A stretch of 19,650 bases of DNA from contig JBCBKN010000026.1 of NCBI GenBank assembly GCA_038521775.1, positions 1-19,650 of the forward strand. Direction: 5' to 3'. Below are positions 14,765 through 19,650 of the stretch, one piece after another. Source of the DNA: J013 sp038521775. Lineage in GTDB: Bacteria; Pseudomonadota; Alphaproteobacteria; Rhodobacterales; Rhodobacteraceae. The position numbers and the translations under genes were made by a program. Position 1 is the stretch's first letter; every line of letters starts with the position of its first letter. Under the pieces are notes generated by a model. It saw nothing but the letters and a program-made list of their open reading frames with translations, was not told the origin of the DNA and did no database searches.

Positions 14765-15958
14765 GTGGACAGCACAGTGACAGGTTTGGCCGACACAAAG
14801 CCCGCCAGTGCGGCGCAGCTTCCCACCGACATGCGGGCCTGGGTGCTGGATGCGCCCGACGCCTTGCGCCAGACCACCAAGCCGGTGCCCAAACCCGGCC
14901 GGGCCGAGGTTCTGGTGCGCATCGATGCGGTGGCGATTTGTGCGACGGATCTGGAGATCATCCATTACGGCACGCCGGCGCTGATCCAGGGCGGGCCGCC
15001 CTTTGGCAAGAACTTCACCCCGGGCCATGAGTATATGGGCACCATTGCCGCCCTGGGCGAGGGGGTGGATGAGTATGCGGTGGGTGAGCGGGTGACGGTG
15101 GAAATCCACGCGGGCTGCGGGCAGTGCAAGCGCTGCCGGGCCGGGATGTACACGGCCTGCCTGAACTACGGGCTGAACTATGGCGATCGCAACAAGGGCC
15201 ACCGCGCCAACGGGTTCACCACCGATGGCGGCTTTGCCGAATATGCCGTCAACCATATCAACACGCTGGTGCGCGTGCCCGACCATATGCCCGATGAGGT
15301 CGCCACGCTCGTCGTGACCGCCGGCACCTCGATGTATGGGCTGACCGAGCTTGGCGGGCTGGTGGCGGGCGAAAGCGTGGTCGTCAGCGGGCCCGGGCCC
15401 ATCGGGCTGGTCGCCGTGGCGGTGGCCAAGGCGCTGGGTGCTTCCCCGGTGATCCTGACCGGCACGCGGGATGACCGGCTGGCGATCGGCACGCAGCTTG
15501 GCGCCGATCATGTGATCAATGTGCGCAGTCAAGACACGGTGACGGCGGTAAAGGCGATCGTCGGGGCGCGCGGGGCCGATTATGTGATCGAATGCGCGGG
15601 CACCGAGACGGCGATCAATGATGCGATCCGGATGACCAACCGGGGCGGCAAGCTCTGCCTTGCGGCCTTTCCGCATAAGCCCTGCACGGTCGATCTGCCC
15701 TATGTCACCCAGAACAACATCTACATGTATGGCATCCGCGGCGAGGGCAAGAGTGCCACCAAACGCTCCATGGCGCTGATGGCGGACGGGCGGTTCGACG
15801 CGTCGCTCATCCACACCCACACCTTCGGGCTCGACGATCTGCCCGAGGCGCTGCGCTATGCGCGCGAGCGTGTCGACGGGGCGATCAAGGTGGTGGTCAA
15901 GGCGGGCGGTGCCCAGGGCGCGCCCAAGGCGGTGACCCTGGCCGAGGCAACGGCATGA
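14765..15958 (+). CDS. Zinc-dependent medium-chain dehydrogenase (sorbitol/threonine dehydrogenase-like)
   Basis: A 397-residue MDR enzyme oxidising a secondary or polyol alcohol with NAD(P)+. Catalytic-zinc residues are visible as Cys59 in AICATD, and His88 and Glu89 in TPGHEYMGTI. The structural zinc lobe is complete: Cys118, 121, 124 and 132 in CGQCKRCRAGMYTAC. The cofactor-binding GPGPIG is at 209-214. GTG 14765 is the first start after dctM; GTG 14777 in the same frame is an alternative (393 aa), and neither has a convincing Shine-Dalgarno, so coupling to dctM (13-nt gap) is likely. The stop overlaps the next start (ATGATG). Co-transcription with a TRAP permease and a DHDPS-type lyase suggests it converts the imported hydroxy compound to a keto compound. 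Confidence 0.88.
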   Translation: MDSTVTGLADTKPASAAQLPTDMRAWVLDAPDALRQTTKPVPKPGRAEVLVRIDAVAICATDLEIIHYGTPALIQGGPPFGKNFTPGHEYMGTIAALGEGVDEYAVGERVTVEIHAGCGQCKRCRAGMYTACLNYGLNYGDRNKGHRANGFTTDGGFAEYAVNHINTLVRVPDHMPDEVATLVVTAGTSMYGLTELGGLVAGESVVVSGPGPIGLVAVAVAKALGASPVILTGTRDDRLAIGTQLGADHVINVRSQDTVTAVKAIVGARGADYVIECAGTETAINDAIRMTNRGGKLCLAAFPHKPCTVDLPYVTQNNIYMYGIRGEGKSATKRSMALMADGRFDASLIHTHTFGLDDLPEALRYARERVDGAIKVVVKAGGAQGAPKAVTLAEATA

Positions 15959-16875
15959 TGGCGGCTGGGACGGCGGGGCGCGCCAAACGCGGCATCTACG
16001 CCGCGGCGATCACCCCGCTGGGGGCGGATGGTCAGCCCGATGCTGCCAAGCTTGCCGCCTATTGCCGATGGCTGATCGAGGCGGGGCTCGACGGGGTCGC
16101 GCCGTTCGGCACCACGGGCGAGGGCAACTCCCTGCCCCTGGCCTTTCGCTGCGCTGCGCCGGAGGTTCTGGCCGCACAGGGGATTGCCGGCGATCAGGCG
16201 ATCCTGGGCACCGGGGCCTGTGCGACCGACGACGCGGTCGCGGCCACGCGCGCCGCACTGGATGCGGGGTTTTGCAACACGCTGGTCCTGCCGCCCTTTT
16301 ACTATAAGGGGGTGAGCGATGAGGGGCTTTACAGCCATTACGCCCGGCTGATCGACCGGATCGGCGATGCCCGGCTGCGGGTCTATTTCTATCACTTCCC
16401 GGCCATGTCGGCGGTGCCGATCAGCGTCGATCTGGTCACCCGGCTGCGCGACGCGTATGGCGTGATCATCGCGGGGCTGAAGGATTCCTCCGGCGATCTG
16501 GAAAACGCGCTCTCCTATGTGCGCGCGGTGCCGGAATTCGACGTCTTTCCCTCCAATGAAGGCGTGCTGATCGAGGCCACCCAGCAAGGCTGCGCCGGCA
16601 TCATCTCGGCGACCACGAATGTCGCGCCCATGCTGTGCCGGCAGGCGCGGGAGGCCGAAGGTGCGGCGCAAGAGGCGCTTGTCGCGCGGCTGCGCGCGAT
16701 CCGGGGGGCGGTCTCGAAACACTCTCTGATGGCAGCGGTCAAAGCCATCCAGGCGCGCCGGTCGGAGGATGCGGGCTGGGCGGCGGTGCTGCCCCCGCTG
16801 GTGCCTCTTTCGGCCGCGGCAGCGGTGCAGCTCTGGTCCGACCTCGCGCCGCATCTGGAGGAGATCGGGATCTGA
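15955..16875 (+). CDS. Dihydrodipicolinate synthase/N-acetylneuraminate lyase family aldolase
   Basis: A 306-residue TIM-barrel class I aldolase/lyase acting on a 2-keto acid through a Schiff base. Motifs are ITPLGADGQPD near the N-terminus, the substrate carboxylate loop FGTTGEGNSL (51-60), the active-site Tyr146 in VYFYHFP and Schiff-base Lys176 in AGLKDSSGD. It is not in a lysine-synthesis context; family members with this fold also include 2-keto-3-deoxy-sugar-acid aldolases and the hydratase-aldolases of aromatic side-chain pathways. Behind a TRAP permease and a dehydrogenase, a catabolic aldol cleavage releasing pyruvate is most plausible. It overlaps the upstream stop by 4 nt; two adjacent ATGs (15955, 15958) are equally possible starts. 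Confidence 0.88.
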   Translation: MMAAGTAGRAKRGIYAAAITPLGADGQPDAAKLAAYCRWLIEAGLDGVAPFGTTGEGNSLPLAFRCAAPEVLAAQGIAGDQAILGTGACATDDAVAATRAALDAGFCNTLVLPPFYYKGVSDEGLYSHYARLIDRIGDARLRVYFYHFPAMSAVPISVDLVTRLRDAYGVIIAGLKDSSGDLENALSYVRAVPEFDVFPSNEGVLIEATQQGCAGIISATTNVAPMLCRQAREAEGAAQEALVARLRAIRGAVSKHSLMAAVKAIQARRSEDAGWAAVLPPLVPLSAAAAVQLWSDLAPHLEEIGI

Positions 16876-16898
16876 TGTCACAAAGAGAGGCAACGCAG

Positions 16899-17354
16899 AT
16901 GAGCAACATAACCTTGGTCGCGCCGGCCAGCCCGGGCGACAATCCGCGCGCGCATTGGCCCGAGGCGCTGCAGGCGGAGTTCGTGGCGGATTTCAGCAAC
17001 CCGTCGGTCGGCAGCGTGCTGGTCTCGGAGACCGACCAGGTCCGGGTCTGGCATCTGCATCTGGCGCCCGGGCAGCGCTGCCGCTTTCACCGCCATGTGC
17101 TGAACTATTTCTGGACCTGCCACAGCACCGGCACCGCGCGCGGCTGGTATGATGACGGCCGGATCCAGGATGTGGTGCATTTCAAGGGCGAGACCAGGCA
17201 TTACCATTTCGGCCCCGGTGAGGGGTTTACCCATGCGGTCCAGAATGTCGGCGAAACCGAGCTGCTGTTCACAACGGTCGAGTTCAAAGAAAGCGCCAAC
17301 GCGCCCCTGCCGCTGGATGCGCGGGTCGTTCTGGCCGAAGGGCTGGTCGCCTAG
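16899..17354 (+). CDS. Small cupin-fold protein
   Basis: A 151-residue single-domain protein with a cupin pattern. Strand motif VWHLHLAPGQRCRFHRHVLNYFW (51-72) has His64 and His66 as metal-ligand candidates, and the second half ends GPGEGFTHAVQNVGETELLFTTVEFKES with His112. No signal peptide. I prefer ATG 16899, which has GAGAGG 8-10 nt upstream; ATG 16875, overlapping the DHDPS stop as ATGA-like TGATG, would add 8 residues. It is the last gene of the dctQ operon, and its stop overlaps the stop of convergent gntR by 4 nt. Such cupins occur as sugar or keto-acid isomerases, dioxygenases or ligand-binding proteins; this one cannot be placed further. Confidence 0.8.
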   Translation: MSNITLVAPASPGDNPRAHWPEALQAEFVADFSNPSVGSVLVSETDQVRVWHLHLAPGQRCRFHRHVLNYFWTCHSTGTARGWYDDGRIQDVVHFKGETRHYHFGPGEGFTHAVQNVGETELLFTTVEFKESANAPLPLDARVVLAEGLVA

Positions 17355-18019
17355 CGCTCGGCCTGTCCAAGTGCGGCAACGGTGCTTTCCAGATGCGCGC
17401 GCATGGCGGTCGCGGCGCCCGGCCGGTCGCGGGCGGTGATGGCCGAGACGATCGCATCATGCTCGGCAAAGGAGCGATAATCGCCCGGCGGGCCTGTTTC
17501 GGCCAGGCTCAGATGGCCCCAGACGACCGAGCGCCGGACGGCATTGATCAGCCGCTCCACCTCCACCAGCAGGCCGTTGCCGGAGGCTTCCGCAACCTTG
17601 TCGTGAAAGCCGTAATCAAACTCCTGATACTGCGCCCAGGTCTTGGCGCTGCGCATCGCAGCCGACAGGCGTTTGAGGTCATTGATCTGCGCGGTCGTGG
17701 CCCGCAACGCCGCCAGCCGGGCCAGTTCTGGCTCGACCAGCAGACGCGCCTCCATCGCCTCGGGCGGGCTGGTGTATTCGGCAATCCGCTCGGAGGAGGG
17801 TTTCAACGGCTCGGCATGGCGCCGCACAAAGGTGCCGCGCCCCACATGCCGCTGGATCCGCCCCTCCGCTTCAAGCACCGAAAACGCCTTGCGGATCGTG
17901 CCGCGCGACACGCTGAACTTTTCGGCGATCTCGCGTTCCGGCGGCAGGCGCCCGTCAAACCCGATCGCGCCGCGGTCGATCGAAATGCGCAGATTCCTCA
18001 AAATCTCGTCCGGTGTCAT
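17351..18019 (-). CDS. GntR-family regulator with FCD domain (FadR subfamily)
   Basis: A 222-residue repressor-type regulator. The winged helix covers 1-68: LPPEREIAEKFSVSRGTIRKAFSVLEAEG, then the wing RIQRHVGRGTFV. The all-helical FCD effector domain follows, with metal/effector ligands in the expected order: Asp135 and His139 in EFDYGFHDKV, His187 in FAEHDAIV, and His209 in MRAHLEST. It is encoded between the dctQ operon (convergent, 4-nt overlap) and dctP (divergent). The dyad TGGTTAACCA, typical of FadR-subfamily operators, lies 30 nt upstream of its start. TGGT arrays at both TRAP promoters make them its probable targets, with release by a carboxylic-acid inducer. The start rests on domain length; the Shine-Dalgarno is weak. 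Confidence 0.92.
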   Translation of the reverse strand: MTPDEILRNLRISIDRGAIGFDGRLPPEREIAEKFSVSRGTIRKAFSVLEAEGRIQRHVGRGTFVRRHAEPLKPSSERIAEYTSPPEAMEARLLVEPELARLAALRATTAQINDLKRLSAAMRSAKTWAQYQEFDYGFHDKVAEASGNGLLVEVERLINAVRRSVVWGHLSLAETGPPGDYRSFAEHDAIVSAITARDRPGAATAMRAHLESTVAALGQAER

Positions 18020-18046
18020 GATCGGCGCACCATCTGATGTCTCTCG

Positions 18047-18063
18047 AATTGGTTAACCATTAT
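18047..18063. promoter_or_regulatory. Putative GntR (FadR-type) operator
   Basis: AATTGGTTAACCATTAT contains the perfect 10-bp palindrome TGGTTAACCA (18050-18059). It fits the TGGTnnnACCA-like consensus known for FCD-type GntR regulators such as PdhR, LldR and FadR. It sits 30 nt upstream of gntR, in the divergent gntR/dctP region. Confidence 0.75.
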
Positions 18064-18122
18064 GCTATCCCCAATTTCATTATATTTACAAGGCTTTTGC
18101 GCCGGCCGGAGCCAACCAATAC

Positions 18123-18151
18123 TTGACAGAATCTAAACTCTGCGCAGGAAT
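18123..18151 (+). promoter_or_regulatory. Predicted dctP promoter
   Basis: A perfect -35 TTGACA (18123-18128) is followed after 17 bases by AGGAAT (18146-18151), a weak -10. The -10 abuts the first TGGT half-site of the downstream array, so a bound repressor would overlap the start region. Confidence 0.45.
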
Positions 18152-18191
18152 GGTCAAAATGGTTCAATTGGCCCGAATTGGGTCAGGCCAA
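18149..18191 (+). promoter_or_regulatory. Phased TGG(T) half-site array upstream of dctP
   Basis: TGGT at 18151 and 18160, TGGC at 18169 and TGGG at 18179 are spaced 9, 9 and 10 bp. The first two lie in TGGTCAAAATGGTT, matching TGGTCATAATGGTT in the dctQ promoter. The array ends in the dyad TTGG-GTCAGG-CCAA (18178-18191). This is inferred to be a GntR target shared with the dctQ operon. Confidence 0.6.
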
Positions 18192-18219
18192 ATAAGGTCA
18201 CGCAGGAGGAGGAAAGACG

Positions 18220-19380
18220 ATGAAAGCGAGACTGCTTTTTGCAGCGGCGTTCTGCGCCGGAACCGCGGCGGCCCAGGTGGTGGCAGAGGATGCGCCGGAT
18301 GTCAGCATGGCCCAAGCTTGGCTCGATGGCACCCTGGAAAGCTATGGTGATTTTGAGATCACCTATGACGGGCCGCCGATCGAGCTGCGGTTCTCGTCGC
18401 ATCTGCCGGAGGTGTCTGCCCTGGCAAAGTTCCAGATCAAGGCCAACGACATCCTGGAACTGATGTCGAACGGGAAGATCGTGACCACCGAGGCCTGGTC
18501 AAGCACCGTGCACAGCATCAAGGAGGGGCGCGAGGCGGTCCGCACCGGCCTTTCGGATGTGTCCCCCTGCTTTACGCTGTTCTACCCCCGTGACTACAGG
18601 ATGGTCAGCGGGCTGGAGCTGCCCTTCATCTTTAAGGGCAATGCCAGCGCGGTGGCGGCGGTACAGCAGATCTATCCGCAATACCTGAAATCCGAATTTG
18701 AGCGCTATGGCGTGATGCTGCTGCGCTCGGGCATGAACGGGCCGTTCAACCTCTACACGCGCGAGCCGGTCCGCACGATGGAAGACCTTGCAAAGCTGCG
18801 GTTTCCCACCGCCGCCTCGCCGGCAATTCTGGAGCTGCTCGGCGCCACGCTGGTCAGCGGCACGGCGGCCGAGATCTACACCTCGCTGCAAAGCGGCACG
18901 ACCGACGGTCTGCATTTCGCCGATATCGCCGCGCCGATCTTTCGCCTGGGCGAGCTGGTCAAATACCGCACGGTCAACAGCTTCAACACCAACCCGCTGC
19001 AATACTGCATCAACCCCGATGTCTATGTGTCGCTGCCGGCCGATCTTCAGGATGTTCTGGACCGCTGGGCGCATCAGGTGACCATCGTCGAGGCGATCAT
19101 CGAGTATGACCTTGCCGGGCCCAAGGCGGTTCAGTTCATGACCGAGAAATACGGGATGGAGTCGATCACGTTGAGCGATGAAGAGATGGCCCGCTGGCGC
19201 GACCGCATCTCGGTTCTGGAGGATGAATGGGTGGCCGAGCGTGCGGATGACGGGTTGCCGGGCCAGGAAATGCTCGCCGATCTGCGCGCGGCGGTCGCCA
19301 GATACGAGGAGATGGCGCCCAATGAGCTGCTGAAGGACGCGATTGAGAACCCGCTTCGCGGGACGCGTACCGCCGAGTGA
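18220..19380 (+). CDS. dctP: TRAP transporter periplasmic substrate-binding protein, DctP family
   Basis: A 386-residue secreted binding protein. An N-terminal signal peptide (about 1-19, MKARLLFAAAFCAGTAAAQ) is followed by the mature DctP fold: IELRFSSHLPEVSALAKFQIKAND, the segment VSGLELPFIFKG, MNGPFNLYTREPVRTMEDLAKLRFPT with Arg194 at the position that usually salt-bridges a substrate carboxylate, and GTAAEIYTSLQSGTTDGLHF. It is somewhat longer than usual (about 330), with a helical acidic C-terminus. A strong Shine-Dalgarno (AGGAGGAGG) lies about 8-10 nt upstream. It captures the substrate for DctQM encoded at 12920-14751 and is transcribed separately behind its own TGG(T)-array promoter. 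The retained Arg suggests a carboxylic acid ligand. Confidence 0.93.
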   Translation: MKARLLFAAAFCAGTAAAQVVAEDAPDVSMAQAWLDGTLESYGDFEITYDGPPIELRFSSHLPEVSALAKFQIKANDILELMSNGKIVTTEAWSSTVHSIKEGREAVRTGLSDVSPCFTLFYPRDYRMVSGLELPFIFKGNASAVAAVQQIYPQYLKSEFERYGVMLLRSGMNGPFNLYTREPVRTMEDLAKLRFPTAASPAILELLGATLVSGTAAEIYTSLQSGTTDGLHFADIAAPIFRLGELVKYRTVNSFNTNPLQYCINPDVYVSLPADLQDVLDRWAHQVTIVEAIIEYDLAGPKAVQFMTEKYGMESITLSDEEMARWRDRISVLEDEWVAERADDGLPGQEMLADLRAAVARYEEMAPNELLKDAIENPLRGTRTAE

Positions 19381-19394
19381 GGCGGGGCTCGTGA

Positions 19395-19422
19395 TCGCGC
19401 GCCTCTGATCTGGGGCGCGCGA
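19395..19422 (+). terminator. Hairpin downstream of dctP
   Basis: TCGCGCGCC (19395-19403) pairs perfectly with GGCGCGCGA (19414-19422) across a 10-base loop, 15 nt after the dctP stop. It is GC-rich and stable but lacks a following T-run, so it may be a partial or RNA-stabilising terminator. Confidence 0.5.
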
Positions 19423-19468
19423 ACCGGGTGTTTGGGGAGCTTTGCGTCGAAGCTGAAACGGCCGACGC

Positions 19469-19580
19469 GCAGAACGCTACCCGCAGAACGAAACCGGTAG
19501 AACGCTAACGGCAGAACACTGCCGACAGAACGAAACCGGCAGAATGAAACCGACAGAACGCCGGCGAAAGCACGCTACCG
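19469..19580. repeat. Eight-unit 14-bp tandem repeat
   Basis: The core AGAACG or a one-base variant (AGAACA, AGAATG, AGCACG) starts at 19471, 19485, 19499, 19513, 19527, 19541, 19555 and 19569, a strict 14-bp period. The approximate unit is GRCAGAACGAAACC, with the second half alternating between GAAACC and GCTACC types. The last unit overlaps the stop codon of the minus-strand gene at the right edge. It lies in the convergent space after dctP. Confidence 0.9.
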
Positions 19581-19650
19581 GCCCGGCATCTCGAAAATCG
19601 CGCAGGTTTCGACGCCATGGGCCACCATTTTGCCCGCCTCGGTGGTGATC
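19575..19650 (-). CDS. Partial unidentified gene (C-terminal 24 residues)
   Basis: Reading leftward from the window edge, the minus strand encodes ITTEAGKMVAHGVETCAIFE and four more residues (MPGR), with a stop at 19577-19575. Codon choice and base composition fit the neighbouring genes, and the sequence looks like a real protein C-terminus. I cannot name a family from 24 residues. It is convergent with dctP, and its stop lies inside the last unit of the tandem repeat. Confidence 0.55.
   Translation of the reverse strand, partial: ITTEAGKMVAHGVETCAIFEMPGR

Noticed and set aside
19469..19580. CRISPR array
   Set aside because: Units are 14 bp, contiguous, and diverged, with no unique spacers and no cas genes.

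Overview
This is a high-GC window with tightly packed genes. The gene types are split DctP/DctQM TRAP transport genes, FCD-type GntR and IclR regulators, and aromatic-catabolism enzymes, which suggests an alphaproteobacterium, probably of the Rhodobacteraceae/Roseobacter type. That assignment is inference from gene content and base composition; no rRNA or tRNA gene is present to fix it.

Positions 1-2600 are a graveyard of mobile DNA. They hold the 3' part of an IS3-family transposase broken by an in-frame stop and by a roughly 37-nt insertion containing a perfect 20-bp palindrome. They also hold a decayed phage/plasmid-type primase (DUF5906-like) on the minus strand, a C-terminal scrap of an IS481-type transposase on the plus strand, and a truncated, frameshifted IS110-family transposase on the minus strand. 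None of these is intact.

Positions 2609-12588 are a catabolic island built around an IclR regulator. A dehalogenase-like alpha/beta hydrolase (minus) diverges from a glutathione S-transferase and an MhpA-like class A flavin monooxygenase (plus). The iclR gene (minus) then diverges from a five-gene plus-strand run: a type I extradiol ring-cleavage dioxygenase, a fumarylacetoacetase-family hydrolase/hydratase, a C-C-hydrolase-like alpha/beta hydrolase, an amidohydrolase_2 protein and a GMC oxidoreductase. Both divergent intergenic regions carry the same 17-bp dyad, TGTCCACATGGCGGACA, at the same distance from a -10-like element. I read this as the IclR operator, so the two transcripts should form one regulon. 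The likely logic is aromatic hydroxylation, then ring fission, then hydrolysis of the fission product; the substrate cannot be named from sequence.

Positions 12589-19380 form a second, GntR-controlled module. It has TRAP dctQ and dctM, a zinc-dependent dehydrogenase, a DHDPS-family lyase/aldolase and a cupin in one probable operon. A convergent FCD-type GntR regulator follows, and then the separately transcribed periplasmic binding protein dctP, about 3.5 kb from dctM. The dctQ and dctP promoters share a striking array of four TGG(T) half-sites spaced 9-10 bp apart, and the gntR upstream region carries the FadR-type dyad TGGTTAACCA. Import and the later oxidation/aldol steps therefore appear to be co-regulated. 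dctQ is preceded by a 30-codon reading frame with a strong ribosome-binding site, whose stop lies one base before the dctQ start.

The right end (19381-19650) holds a hairpin, an eight-unit 14-bp tandem repeat, and the last 24 codons of an unidentified minus-strand gene.
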